A stretch of 64,000 nucleotides of DNA, taken from NCBI RefSeq assembly GCF_964340395.1, contig NC_135549.1:22747342-22811341 (forward strand), read 5' to 3'. Positions 27,076 through 40,234 of this stretch are shown one piece after another. The notes beneath the pieces were generated by a model. It was not told the DNA's origin. It saw only the letters and a list, made by a program, of their open reading frames with translations, and made no database searches. The stretch is from Glandiceps talaboti. Its lineage: Eukaryota; Hemichordata; Enteropneusta; Spengelidae. Position numbers and translations under genes: made by a program. Numbering within the stretch: position 1 is the first letter of the stretch; each line of letters starts with the position of its first letter.

Positions 27076-27163
27076 GATTTCTGGTGGTGCAGCCAGTACC
27101 AAGGACATTCATAAATCAGTCAGCACACAGATGAAAAAGAACTTTGCCAAGCAAAAGTGGAAG
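27076..27163 (+). CDS. CAMK1: CaMKI exon: autoinhibitory segment
   Basis: The exon completes HPW and continues ISGGAASTKDIHKSVSTQMK and then KNFAKQKWK. In mammalian CaMKI the equivalent region (IHxSVSxQIKKNFAKSKWK) is the autoinhibitory segment, which also starts the calmodulin-binding site; the tryptophan is the major calmodulin anchor (Trp303). The acceptor is TTGTTTAG and the donor GTAAGT. The exon ends in phase 0 exactly after KWK, so the rest of the calmodulin-binding helix lies 24 kb away. Reading through the donor adds 28 intron-encoded residues before a stop. Confidence 0.96.
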
Positions 27164-27193
27164 GTAAGTTTAACAATCTGTTATACATGTACA

Positions 27194-27420
27194 GCTGAAA
27201 TGACCAATAGCATGCATTACGTTATGAACAGTTTGGGCAGTGATGTATAGTTTACCCAAATCTGACAGTGCTGTCAGCTGACGGAAAATGACCAATAGCA
27301 TGCATTTCTTTATGAAGAGTTTGGGCAGTAATGTGTAGCTTACACCAATCTGACTGTCAGCTGACTGGAAATGGCCAATGGAATGCAGTGTTTCATGCTG
27401 GGTTTTGTCTGTGATGCAGC
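27194..27420 (+). repeat. 83-bp tandem repeat, about 2.7 copies
   Basis: Units start at 27194, 27277 and 27360 (the last partial). They contain GAAAATGACCAATAGCATGC, GTTTGGGCAGT.ATGT and CAATCTGAC.GT. The first two units are exactly 83 bp each. The array lies just 30 bp inside the giant intron. Confidence 0.88.
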
Positions 27421-27599
27421 TGACCAATATAATAAAGTGTCCTAAAAAGAATTAGTGATAAGGTCAGCTTATCATGGCAATACAGTGTTTCTAACAAACC
27501 AAACAGACTAGCCTTGTACACTGTGGAAATGTATGTGTATAGTGCTAGATAACAGAACACATAGTGAGTGATTCTATACATACAATTCACATATAATGA

Positions 27600-27900
27600 T
27601 ACTAAACACTTGTTTATACAGCATTGCTTTTTATTAATGATCAATATGAAAACTAGAGTGAGCTGAACCCTGGTCAGGTGACTTGCTGTCATCTTTCATT
27701 CCCAATATGTCAAAAGAATTTTTTTTATTAAATGTGATACTTGGCACTTGTTTGTATTGTGTTGTCTTTTAGTGATGCTTAAGATGAGAGGTGAACTATG
27801 GTGAACTGGAGCCTGGCCTTCATTCTCAGTCAGGCTTGCTGTCACCATTCCTTCCATTTTTGATTATGAAAAGAATTTCAAAAAACATATGACGAGCACT
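27600..27900 (+). repeat. Diverged tandem duplication, about 145 bp
   Basis: CACTTGTTTATACAG...GAGTGAGCTGAACCCTGG...TGACTTGCTGTCATCTTTCATTC in the first copy corresponds to CACTTGTTTGTATTG...GGTGAACTGGAGCCTGG...GGCTTGCTGTCACCATTCCTTCC in the second. A third CACTTGTTATATTGTA starts at about 27897. Confidence 0.7.
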
Positions 27901-28189
27901 TGTTATATTGTATTTTTTTCGGCCATCTGTCATAATTCATAATATATGCAATGTGTGCTGTCCTTCAACTTTTGACACTATTGGGTCAGAGTGTGTTGTT
28001 CGTTGTCACCATTTACATGTATGTCTGTATGTACATTTATGTACCAGACCAAACACTCAACCTTTTGCCTGCCAGTTTGACAGAATTGTGACACATGTTA
28101 AAATGTCACAATTAATCAAAGGGAGTCGTGTAATGTGAAGGTGTATACACTTATCTCTTCATTTATTGATTTGGAAGTGATGTAATATC

Positions 28190-28755
28190 GGGAGCACTGT
28201 ACACAGCACTGAGGCAAAGGATGCACACTTAAGTGAAGATTTTTTCATTTGAATTTCGTGCTGAAAGATGATAATAATTTGCTTAGGATTCTGTGGTGAA
28301 AGATCACATAAGTAACAGTGGTTTGATTAGATTTACCAGTATTACTTTATAAACTAATTATCAAGCAATGTTGAGAACTTTAACAGTCCTGATGTTTTCT
28401 TGGACAGTTTTGCATTAATTGTATTTCGGAATATTAAAATTGAAATCACATTTCAGTTTAAATTGAAAGCATGATAAACTTGACAGATCCAATATGCCTA
28501 TTAAATAGTATCAAAAAGCAATACAAAGCACTAGACAAAGGTTGCGCACTTTCGTGAAAATCAATTTTCTTTTGAAATTCTGTTTTGAGATTCCGTGCCA
28601 ACTGATGATTTGATTATGATTATCAATAATGATTTATAATATGTGAAATGATAAAACTATATAATTAAATACTGATTAGTAAATAATGATAAATTAGTTG
28701 AGACGTTTTTCTTAATTATGTCACAATATTCAAATGGAAATCATGTTTCATTTAT
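28190..28755 (+). repeat. Diverged tandem duplication, about 310 bp
   Basis: CAGCACTGAGGCAAAGGATGCACACTTAAGTGAAGATTTTTTC is echoed about 320 bp later by AAGCACTAGACAAAGGTTGCGCACTTTCGTGAAAATC. The pair AATATTAAAATTGAAATCACATTTCA and AATATTCAAATGGAAATCATGTTTCA has a similar spacing. I list only these anchors; the middle is more diverged. Confidence 0.65.
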
Positions 28756-29810
28756 AGTAGTAAAGTTATATAGGTCCAGTCATGCTTATATTGTCATCCG
28801 TGAGCACTACAGGCGTTACCGTGACGACCAGTTGTTTACACGATGGTTGTATGTATATCCATGCAAACCAAGAAGATTGCATTTCATGAAACCTGACAAG
28901 TTTAATTGTCATGAATGGATAGTTAATTAGACAACCCACAGAAATATTATACTAGCGATGTATTGTTGTTTATGAGGCATATCATGGAAATAATGCAGGC
29001 TGGACTGAATACTGAATGTGAATCCACATGCATCGAAACACATCTTTCAACCTTGGTGGGCAGGGAAGGGACAACCTAACCTTGATATACCATAAACAGT
29101 GCAATGTCTATGGATATATGATAAAGCATCCAGGATATACTGTGCTGCCATCATCCAGGCAGTACTCGTCATATCTTTACTTTAAGAGTTCAGTCACATT
29201 TGAGTAACATGTGTTGAGTGTTAGTAAACATTTAGACAAGTGTGCAGTCCCTTTTATATAAGTTAACAAGAGAACATTAACAGTTCACAAGTTGTCAAAA
29301 GGAGGCATGTCAACATGTACTGTCCAGCTTGTATTACCAGGGCATACCGCAAGATCTGTATTCTATTGCAATCTATGAAACATATTTGACATGAATTTCA
29401 TTGTTGTCATTCTTGTGGTGTGAGTCAGAGAGCGTAAGTCTTGTTTATAAATGTCCTTCCATTTTCTCTTGGTGGGAATACTGTTCATATAACCTTTAGT
29501 CACTTACTCTGACCTACATTGTACAAATATCTCTTAAAGGACATTCAACTCTGTCATTCTAGCCAGAGTCACGGGCCCCCACAGCCACTCCTCAGTAACT
29601 ATTCATAAAATGCGTAGTTGAGGATCATATTAGTTAAAATCAGAGAATTCGGTCATATTATCATATGTTACGTATTGCTGTAAATTTGCAAATTGATGTC
29701 CATACAAGTGTACACTCAGCCTGTTTCTATATTATTGAGGTTGCGAAAGATTAACAAAACACAGCACAGTTGGTGATATTGTTTGAGATAGTCAGGGTGT
29801 TTCTTTTCTT

Positions 29811-29960
29811 AGGCCCTGTTTACACAATGTCCATTTTCAAATTAAAACACAACGATTTTGTTGCGTTCACACCTACTATTTACATGGTGATGTAAAAACA
29901 CACATGAAAATGCAAGGATTTGAAAATGCTTCCGTTTTTTATGTGAAAGCTCAGACTAGT
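29811..29960 (+). mobile_element. Possible DNA-transposon end (GGCCCTGTTTACAC type)
   Basis: AGGCCCTGTTTACACAATGT followed by AAACACAACG, GTGTTCACACC-like and GTGATGTAAAAACAC-like blocks resembles the terminal region of a known class of invertebrate DNA transposons whose ends start GGCCCTGTTTACAC and contain repeated TTTTC/GAAAA and AACG motifs. I could not find the matching inverted end or a target-site duplication, so this is a tentative partial copy. Confidence 0.35.
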
Positions 29961-29989
29961 ATTTTATTGGAGTAGAAAAGACCCTCTCA

Positions 29990-30540
29990 ATGTTTAACAA
30001 AATAGTGAAACGTATGAAGACAGCCCATACTGATGCATATGACAACATATGCAAAAAATACTGGCATTTGTCAAGACAGTATGATCCAGATATATATGTT
30101 ACAATACTTCAAACAAAATCAAAAGATTTTAATTTCAAATTGTTATATTTTAATAGCACAAGTTTGTTTGGTTTTTTTGAAAGGAGCAAAAAAGTAGCAC
30201 TTTATGCTTTGTTCATTGGTGAAGAAATGAGTTCATTGACAAAACTAGAATCAGTCCAGCTACAGTTCATAGTCACCAGTGGATCATGGAACCAGAACTT
30301 GAAGTGAACATTGAGTTTACGATGAAGCAAGAACTGGGTTCCAAAATGGGGTTTTATTAATCAAAAAGTTACAGTGATGAAGAAAGTTGGCATACAGCCT
30401 TAAAACTCCATAAGTTACACTATATATATTGTGGATGTGTTAAAAAGTATCTGACAGACATCTTTAAAAAAAAGGCTTGGATAACACATGCCAACAAATA
30501 TGAAACCTTTTTTAATAAAATACTTCTCTCTTGATGTCAT
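29990..30540 (+). pseudogene. Unrecognised possibly decayed coding segment
   Basis: A 105-codon ORF at 29990-30307 has a mixed, protein-like composition: lysine-rich, aromatic and acidic residues, with IVTSGSWNQ near its end. Other frames immediately continue with protein-like stretches: LEVNIEFTMKQELGSKMGF at about 30298-30355, then a lysine-rich stretch with SYSDEESWHTALKL at about 30361-30402, until a stop near 30530. This looks like a coding relic with frameshifts, possibly part of the transposon end just upstream. I do not recognise the family, and it may be chance. Confidence 0.3.
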
Positions 30541-31941
30541 TTGGCATTCAAATGCAATCAAGCTCAGTACATGCCCTAAAGAGGAAATCAAATATAGCAC
30601 AATAGTGAAATAGTATCATAAGAATATAGAATACTAAATATGTTTGCCTTGAATATAAACACTATCATTTGTGAAAAAACCCTAAAGGCACTGACAAATG
30701 AAGTGAGACAGAGAATGGATCAAATTCTGACATGTCTGATATACCGTACATATACGTTTCATCATCATCATCAATACCTGGTTCAGATGTTTTACCAACG
30801 GAAAGAGAGAAACGAGATAAAATTCTCAAGATAATTATGTTGTGAAATACTCATTGCTGTTGATCCCCAATACAGCCATATAGTTGTGATAAGAAATATC
30901 AAATAAGTTTACAATCAGCAAGACTGATCAAAGACATTCGTAGTTTTCAATATGAGGTGTTTAGAGAATGAAAGTGTTTTATTAAAGTTTTAATATTATA
31001 GTACCCAAGGGTTGTGAATTCATTAATAAATGAATTGACGGCACACTTTTGCTAGGAAGAGGTTACAGGTAATTGGGAAATTTAATTAGGCCATATAATA
31101 TATTGTTTGCATCATCCTCAACACTCTTTTTTATGACTTTACGAAAACAAACTACATTGACAGCAAAGAAATAAGTAAAATGAAAAACTGTGTCACACCA
31201 TAAGAATATATCATTGTCACTGCTGCCACTTATTAAAATCAGATAGAGAGGAAAGATTAGTATACTCATAATACATGTGATTGTCAGTGCCCATGGTCTG
31301 TTTGTGTCCTTACAAAATTTCTTGAAGATGCAAAACCTTTGTATGGGTTGATTGCCTTCATACGCCAATTATATACAAAATGTATTTGTAGTAGACTGTG
31401 TAACAAATGAATTACATTACATTTATACTATATGCAAGCCAAATTAATGTGTCCGAACAAAATATATGGGACTTATATCCTGGTCATTCTGTAAAGTCAC
31501 AACAATGTGTGTCTACATACATCATCGGTTCTGCAGAGAGTTGCCTAGGGCACAAAATGGCTGACTTTAGGTTTAGCTTCTGTGTCTGTAGTTTTTATGG
31601 TCCAACAAATTGTGCTTGTTAGCGCTTACCTGTCGCTTGTTGTATCTCATCCCATGTCTTCAAATAAATCATGTATAGGATAGAAAAGGACATGCTACAC
31701 TAGAACATGTACCCGCAATTATGGTAGATGTCAAAAACATGTTTATTTTGCCGCCATTATCAACACAGTCTAGTGAAAATGAAAACATTGCCACTACATG
31801 TATACCACAGATGGATTCAACTTGTTCATATGTGAGGATTTCAATTAAATAGAACAAGTCTATGCAAATAATTGAAAATGGAAACACAACATCAAGGTGC
31901 TATTATGAGAGACAAATCTATATTACTGGGGAATTCTTGTT

Positions 31942-32049
<108 letters not shown>

Positions 32050-32646
32050 TGTGCATTAGTTCAGAATCAAACTATTCTATACATCTTATACATTTTACTT
32101 CTTTAATAGTTGTAGATTCCAAGAAATAGTAAAATTTGCTAAGACGTACCACAAGTACAGTGTAACATGTACGAGATTATTACTCATTCTTAGAGTTCAC
32201 TAGAAATAGGTTAAGAAAGATGTCATGCTGTTCTATATTAAACCTCCCAGTTTGCCTTATTAATGTCCCAGTTTGCATTATTTATGTATAATGCATAATA
32301 GAATATATATGTGATTTCTAGTAAATAAAAAATGCATGTTTCAGTTTAAGGTTCATGAAGTCACAGATACAGTAATATGTCCTGTGCTGGTGTACTTGGC
32401 TATGTAATAACAGAAGCTGAAAAATCAAACATAGTCAAAAACCCAAGCTAAACAACAGAGAATTGCTCATGCAAAGCTTTTTTCAGAGCACATCTTTAGG
32501 GTGACCCTGTTTTTTTTTAAATGCTTCCCATTACTTTTCATGTCATGTTTCTCTGCCTCTCCTTTTCCTCCTCTCTATCTTCTTTTTATTGGATTCCTGG
32601 TAACAAGCTCTTTCCCAGCTTCTCTACACAATTGGCCTGTTCTCAG

Positions 32647-32659
32647 CCCCCCCCCCCCC
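32647..32659 (+). repeat. Poly-C run (13 C)
   Basis: A run of 13 cytosines within pyrimidine-rich intron sequence (about 32560-32660). Confidence 0.9.
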
Positions 32660-33479
32660 TAACTTCTGTCATGGAAGAAATGCCCTGTTTGTAAACAAGT
32701 ATTGCTGTGCCGCCACCATGACGTTAGATGACGTTGACAGTCCAGACACTTGTTTATTCTTGCCAGAGAGGGTGCTGTTCCACAAAATTTTAAGGGCAGG
32801 CAACAAATATTTTAATTTTGATGTTGGAGCTGAATATTTGACTCACTTGGCACATCATGCAGACATGCAGATTGGACAACCAACCATGTGCACTGATCTG
32901 TGAAATTCAAATAGAATTCAAAATATGTCTCCTTGAGAAAGCCTGCTGATGAGTGAAACTAGTACTGCAAAATAACAAATGTTTTAGATTTCTTTAATTC
33001 AGTTTTGTGTATACACTCCCATCCTCAGCACAAACTGTAATTTCTTGTCCCGTATATGCTATTGTACAGTGAGTAACAAGAGTAGCAAGACTGTTTCAAA
33101 TGAGCTATTTGTTTGCACTACTTATAAACAGCTTTAGTGAGAAGGGTGATTTTAGAAGTAGCCTCTGTAAAGAGATACATGTAAATAAACGGTCATAACA
33201 TGGCTGATTGTATACATAACCTAGGAACTGTTTACATTGTTGTTAAACCTATATTAAACTCTTTGAAGAGTGTTTCCAGTCATTCAATGCTTTCAATGCT
33301 TTGTATAATAGAACTTAGTCAATTATATCAAGTCACTTCTTCAATCAGACATGTATTAATTAGGGAACAAAATGAAAAACTTAAATCTATTCCATCAAAT
33401 GATAAAACAAAAGTTTCCTGCTTTCCCTCTGTTGTCCTATAAACAGTGGCCCAACTCTGTTTTCATGAAGGCCTCTTTA

Positions 33480-34130
33480 AAGTAGCTTATACAGTAGCTC
33501 TTCAAAGTGTGAATTTATATGTAACAACTCTTGATATGTAATACTAGCAGTAACAAATTCATCAAAACCATCACATAATGATGCTTTGTTTCTGGCTTCC
33601 TCTTTTGCCTGTACAAGCAACATTTCAGCTCTATTTTTGTCAAAACCCTAGTTGAGATAACATGTCTTCTCTTCAATAAACTGATACACAGTTGGTGTTT
33701 TGGGATTAACACTTCTATGCACTAAAGCCTAACACTACTGAAAGTATAGAAAATCTACTTTTGTCAAGGTCGCCTCAGCAGGCCACAGTAGTTTCAAAGA
33801 AGTGTGAATCTACAATGACTCATACCATTTTGTAAGACATTTCATCCAAACCAACCATCATGTAATAATAGTTAGTTTCTTGCTTCCTTTTCTGTTTGTA
33901 AAAACAATATTTCAACTCTACTTTTGTCCAGGTTCACTTTTCCCATGTACTCAAGTTAAAACAATAACTTCACAGCAGAAGAGTCAATTCTAACAATGAT
34001 AAGAAATTTCATCCAAACAGCCTTGAAAGTGTAACACATTTTCCCTGTTTCACTTCCGCTTGTAAACAAAACTTCCCTTGGACCTCATTAGCCTCCCTTT
34101 ACACACAGGGTAGTGTCAAAGAAGTGTGAG
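33480..34130 (+). repeat. Diverged tandem repeat, about 290-bp period
   Basis: GGCTTCCTCTTTTGCCTGTA...ACATTTCAGCTCTATTTTTGTC recurs as TGCTTCCTTTTCTGTTTGTA...ATATTTCAACTCTACTTTTGTC about 300 bp later. TTCATCAAAACCATCACATAATGATGC matches TTCATCCAAACCAACCATCATGTAATAATA. A third partial copy begins with TTTCATCCAAACAGCC at about 34009. Confidence 0.75.
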
Positions 34131-35590
34131 TACTGTAGCAATGTCATTGATATGATCATCTTGTTCAACAAATAAGCACCACCTACATATCCTTGGGTTC
34201 TCTTTGTAGAGTGTACCAGATACGGTTAAAATAGATAAAGAGACTTGACATTTAAAGCAAGGTAGACACCTACACAACATAATCAGTTTCTATTGTTTTC
34301 AGGCCCCATATGTATATATAGTATGACCTATCATGTCGTATTAGCTTTGATTGGAAGTTAGTTGAATCAAAGTGGAAATAAATATTATTGATAGGTTATG
34401 TAAAAATCTACACACGCACTAATCTGTAACCATGGCAGAAAGAGAGAAGTCCTACCGTCATGTAAACCCAACAAGAATAGACTTCTGTATATGATAATAC
34501 AGTAACTGAGAACAAAAAGCAACTTGGCAAGTTTCACACACCTCCGTGATCTGTTCTTCTGCCTCTGTTTTGATGGGTTAGATGAATCAGGCCCTACAGA
34601 AACCAACACTGCTTGATTTACTGATTTACTTAATTTCATTTAAAAATTAGAGTGTAACTAACAACATCAACTGTCCTGAGATACACACCAATGTATTACT
34701 AAGGAAACTAGAAGCAGAAATTGTTCTAAGTATTTGGATAATATTTGGATATTTGACTTTGAATGTTTCATATTTTGTGAGTGAAGAAAGCATATACCAA
34801 TTATATTGGCTAAATTGTTGAATCCCATGGACATGATTTATTTCCATTGATATGCCTTAATTAATGTCTAGATATCAGCCTGGGAGGAGTTTTATCTTCA
34901 GAAAGAAGTCCTTATAACAGTTTGCCTCTTAATATGCAAAATTTTCTATGTTTAAAATTAAGACATCAAGTATATCTGAATTAGTAGGATATAGTTAAGT
35001 AAGATTATACTGCATGTATATATGGTGTAATGCATTTTTCCAAATCTACAATGAGCACACAGTATAAATACTGTTCCCTTTTCTACATCTAAAGAATAGT
35101 TGATAGTTGAGAAAGCGTAATCCAAAGAAGGAAATAATGACAAAATACAAGTTTCAAATACTTTATCAGCCTCACAATGCTTAATTTATGAAAATAAGAG
35201 AGAAACTCATCTCGTCCATTCAAAGTGAATCTCGGGCCTTTTCATCACTTTCCTTCCAATTCTATTATGTGATCTGTACTAAATTGAATTAGTTGTATAA
35301 CAGATGAGATTGCTTGTAGAATGATGTAATACGTCAAGTTTTCCCCCACAGTAAAGGAAATTAAAAACTGCCAGCAGCAGTCATCACTCACTCACACAAA
35401 GCAATTAGTTGCAGAATTCTATAAGCATCTGACATGAATAGACACATCATAGGTATCATCTGATTTTGACTTGGTTTGGATTAGAACTGACATAGCTAAA
35501 TTTACCATGATGCACTGATTGTGTGCAAGTGGGAACTTATGTAAGTTGTGTGTAGGTTGGATATTGGATTGGTTTCTGGTGGGTCGGGGT

Positions 35591-35601
35591 GGGGGGGGGG
35601 G
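35591..35601 (+). repeat. Poly-G run within a G-rich patch
   Basis: A run of 11 G following GGTGGGTCGGGGT; the whole patch spans about 35577-35602. Confidence 0.85.
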
Positions 35602-36169
35602 CGTATTTTCCCAATACAAATATATTTTCGAATCGTACAAGCTCCTATGCTGCAATAATGTAACATCATTTTCAAAACAATGCTACCATCAACAGCAGCC
35701 ATATATGATTTGTTATAAGACTGCAGGGTTCAAATGTACTATACTTTATCCATATTAGAGGCCTAATTGTCACTACTGTCTAAGCTAGGACCCCATGAAT
35801 GATGTCAGCAAGATCATATACTGCCCAAGGCCCTAACACAGTAGAGCATATAGGAGGAACATCTCAGGGTATATGTTTTGGAGTGAGTAGTTCTTTATGT
35901 AGTGTCATAACTGTGGCAGTCAGTTTCAATGATGTTGCATGTGTTCTTATTACTTTGATTTAATAGTTGTGTACTCTAACATCAGAAGGAGACAAGTCAC
36001 TGATGATGTTGAGGACTTCATCAGCAGCTGCTGTGAATGGGCATAGGGCATGTGACCTGGGTACTCCTGGAATAAACAATAATAAAAACACATGAAGAAG
36101 TACTCTTATGTAATATGATAGAGCTTCATTTTCATGTTGTTCTGCTTATGAAATCGGTTGGTGATTGAG

Positions 36170-36980
36170 AACTGCATAAACTGAGGGCTCATGTCAGTTC
36201 CTCTATTGACTGTGTTGACTATGTCCAACTGATTGCTAATATCAGTTCCTCTGTTGACTATGTCCAACTGAGGGCTCATGTCAGTTCCTCTATCGACTGT
36301 TGACTGTGTCAAACTGATTGCTATTAAATATCAGTTCCTCTATTGACTATGTCCAACTGAGGGCTCATGTCAGTTCCTCTATCGACTGTGTTGACTATGT
36401 CCAACTGAGGGCTCATGTCAGTTCCTCTGTTGACTGTGTTGCTATGTCCAACTGAGGGCTCGTGTCAATTCCTCTATTGACTGTTGACCCTGTCCATCTG
36501 AGGGCTCATGTCAGTTCTTCTATTGACTGTGTGGGCTCATGTCATTTCTTCTATTGACTGTGTTGACCCTGTCCATCTGAGGGTTCATGTCAGTTCCTCA
36601 ATTGACTGTGTTGACTATGTCCAACTGGGGGCTCATGTCAGTTCTTCTATTGACTGTTGACTATGTCCAATTGAGGGCTCATGTCAGTTCCTCTATCGAC
36701 TGTGTTGACTATGTCCAGTTGAGGACTCATGTCAGTTCCTAAATTGACCGTGTTGACTATGTCCAACTGATTGCTAACATCACTTACTTTGTTGACTGTG
36801 TTGACTATGTCCAACTGAGGGCTCACATCATTTACTCTGACTATTGAATGTCATAACTGGGAGCCTGACTTGTCAGTTTCTCTATTTAATATGTTGACTC
36901 TGTCCAATTGAAGGCTTTTGTCAGTTCCACCATTGAATGTCCTGACTATGTTCAACTGAGGGCTAACCATGTCAGTGATA
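36170..36980 (+). repeat. Minisatellite, about 50-bp unit, about 15 copies
   Basis: The unit is approximately TGTCCAACTGAGGGCTCATGTCAGTTCCTCTATTGACTGTGTTGACTA, with internal deletions. Variants carry ATTGCTAATATCAG instead of AGGGCTCATGTCAG. Copies diverge toward the right end. The unit contains partly self-complementary AGTCAACA/TGTTGACT-like segments. Confidence 0.93.
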
Positions 36981-39564
36981 CTGAAATCAACTGTCAGAGC
37001 CCTAAGGGTTTTAAACGTCATCAGATGCTGTGAGCTTAAACTGCTGTAAGTTATCTACGTCAGCACAAAGCTTTCAACACAGTAGAACATCAGGTGGTTT
37101 TGACAAGCACACACAACTTGATCAAACAGATGGATCCTTTACCTTCAACAGATAGAAATCACCATCTGGCAATATTATTCAATGTAGTGTAATAAATCAT
37201 TGTGACTTTACAGACAGCACTTCCTTTATGCATACTTGTCAACCATTACATACAGCATTATGAAAATATCCTCTCTTTTATTTCAATTTTCCACTTCCAT
37301 GCACATCAGACTAAGCTTTGTGAATCACATTAACCTCAATCTACCATACATAAGTTTAAGACTTCTCTAAATTCTTCTTATCCTTTCAAATCATTAGAAG
37401 AAGTTTCATACAACTGTCAAGAATTTATGACTATCTTTGCGCATACTTTATCGGTATGTCAATTATGGATAGTCATCCCAGAGTTTAGAAATCCTTGCAA
37501 AGCCATTACCATTCCCCCAATAAGTTTATTATTAAAATGTCCTAATTGTATAATTGTATTAGACTAATGATTCTGTTATGGTATTACAAGATTGCCCAGT
37601 ATTATCTATACTAATTTATAGGAATTTAATTATCGTCATCATTAGAGAATTGCTGGGAATTAAAGGCAGCTGTTTCATAATTAGAATATTTTGAGGAACC
37701 TGTGGGTCAAAGTAAACAATCATGTTAATATTAGACAGTCTGTCTCATTTCAAAGTGATTATGACGGTTCTTTACAACCGCCACGATAAGTGGGGGTAAA
37801 AAATGGACATGATGTGTGAAGTATATTGTCCAGGCGTACAGATTCGAGTTTGTAGTTATTGTGTATATACATGTGTTCAAAATATATGTCACCACTTTGG
37901 ACCACATATCTTGGCACCACAATGAACAGTATACATATAACATACACAATGGTAGTGGAGTGGAACAGCTTAGATCACACAGGTCTTCTTCCCATCTCCT
38001 ATTACCACACCCCCACTGTGGTCGCATGCATACATACAAGTATGACGCAGTTTGTTGTGAGGTTGTGTGGAATTCCAGTAGCAGCTGTGATAACCCTTAC
38101 AGTGTTGGGTGTTATGCTTTGACTGTGCTAAACTGTGACCGGACCATGAATAAACAGTCTACTAAGTACTAATGCTGGCGGGCTGTACACACAGGTGACA
38201 GCATCGGACACACATCTTGTTACATAAATTTGGTCTTTAAAATAACACCTGTCTAGTAAAGATTACTATTCATTGGGTAGCATTAATGATCTTTTAATGG
38301 GCATTCTGCAAAGACTAACACTATAATAATTGTTACAACAATTAGTCCCCAGACTGATAAATTGCACCATTGCAGTCTAAAAGGTAGGCTGTCTTTATAC
38401 AAGGTCACATTACTCAGTAATTTTTTTCCAATTTATTAAACTCTGCTGATGATCTGTAAACTATAAATGAGGTCGATGGACTCTTTTACTTCCAAAAATG
38501 GAATTATGACGTCAAATTTTAAAAATAAACATAATGTCTGAATCATGTGGAAATAAGTATACATAGGCTGACCTCGAACTACAAGGAATCTTGACCTTGT
38601 AGGATGAGATTAATGAAATGATGAGTTTTGAATAGTGTCGAGTCAGCACTTTTAGCAATCATTAACAAAAGTTGGACATGTTGAAAGATGAATTAGTGAA
38701 GTCTTTTGGTTTCATCCTCTGCACAGACATGTACTGTCAGTACGTGTATGCATTTGAAATGGAAACTTCACTTTAAGTTTAGATACATGTCTGCTGAATA
38801 CTACTGTGGCAACTGAGGTATCAGTTTACAAAGAGAGACACAAACTTTAAACTATTGTGGCAGTATGTTGATATAAGCCATTGAAATGGACATTGTATTA
38901 ATTGCACTCACAGTAGGGCGGCATTTTGGATGACATCAATGATCTTGCAGTGAACAGTGTCTGGTGACTTTCAATATTTACACTGTCCTGATGACAGGGG
39001 GATTAAATTCCCACAACAGAGGCTATCAACCCTCTTGTATAATCAGTAGTACCACATCGAACATAGTTTTAGTGTGTGTCTATCTAATAAAAGTGAGACC
39101 TTGATTGCCAGAGTAGTAGTTGTGAAGCACTGCAGCTGTAATCTCGACTTAATCTACATTTTGTGTAAAAGGTAGCATCAGATCCAAATTAAATTGTGTC
39201 ACACATACTAGGCTGTCATTAGTAATCACTGCACATATGTCGGCAGATATACACGTGTAACTATAAACTACTAATTTATAACCCTCGGTATTGTTGCTCT
39301 GAAATTGAGACTGTTATCCGCCTTCTCCCCCTGTGGACATGTTTCCATGACAATGCTTTCATAAAGAATTTAATCGTATTAAGTTTTTAATCATTTAGAA
39401 TCTGGTAAAGTAAGAATGATAATTTAATAAAAGTCGGCATGTTTATGGCATACTATTAAAGGCAAAACTAGTTATTTGATTACAAAGGCAAACTGAAGTT
39501 CACAAAATTTATTTTATTCAATGGCAGGTAGAGTATTCTCATTGTGTAAAAGTAAGATTAAATA

Positions 39565-39990
39565 CTCACACTTTATTTAAAAATTTGAATTGTCATGTAC
39601 ATACTTCTATATCAACATTCATGGTTGAGGGGAGTGGGGGGAAGGGGGGTTCAAACTGCATATATTTCAGTAACGAACAAAAACACACTTTTCCAAACTA
39701 CTACATATTTGCCAGTATTTCAAATCTCCATGTATACATATTAAGTCAAAGAAATTGAATGTGTTACTAAAACTGCAGTATCACACTTTATTTGTATGTT
39801 ATCACTATATCAACATTCTTGAATTTGGGATTAGGGGTGAGAGGGAGGTGGGTGGGGATGGAGGAGGGGGGGTTGGCTGTGAATATGAGGATTCTTAATT
39901 TGATGAACTGCTCGAAACACACTTTTCTAAAACTAACAATACACACCCTATTGTGAATCTCGATGTGTGCATGTGAAGCCGAAAAAAATA
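39565..39990 (+). repeat. Tandem duplication, about 215 bp, with G-rich core
   Basis: Both copies contain CACACTTTATTT, then TATATCAACATTCNTG, a G-rich stretch (GGGGAGTGGGGGGAAGGGGGG and GGGGATGGAGGAGGGGGGG) and AACACACTTTTC.AAA.CTA. The copies start at about 39567 and 39782. The G-rich cores could form G-quadruplexes. Confidence 0.8.
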
Positions 39991-40219
39991 ACATCTCATA
40001 TGCTGTCACATTTTGTCACACACCACTTGTGGCTTCACAACCTGATTCACAACAATAAGAGTATTCTGATGTGATCACGCAAATAAAACAAAACAAAACA
40101 GGACAACAGGTATTTCCAGGAAGAAATCGACACAAAAGACAATTAGAAAGTTTACGATGTGAAAACAATATGAAGCAGAGTGATAACAGAAATCCTTTTA
40201 TTAGGAGAGACTCTATTTT

Positions 40220-40234
40220 GTGTGTGTGTGTGTG
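40220..40234 (+). repeat. Short (GT)n microsatellite
   Basis: About seven GT units in intron sequence. Confidence 0.85.

Noticed and set aside
35717-35760. GGGTTCAAATG and similar patches (also at 39648) as possible tRNA B boxes
   Set aside because: No matching A box, cloverleaf stems or terminator-like T run at the right distances.
37816-38172. 118-codon plus-strand ORF in the giant intron
   Set aside because: No domain, no repeat or family resemblance, no neighbouring exons; its length is compatible with chance.
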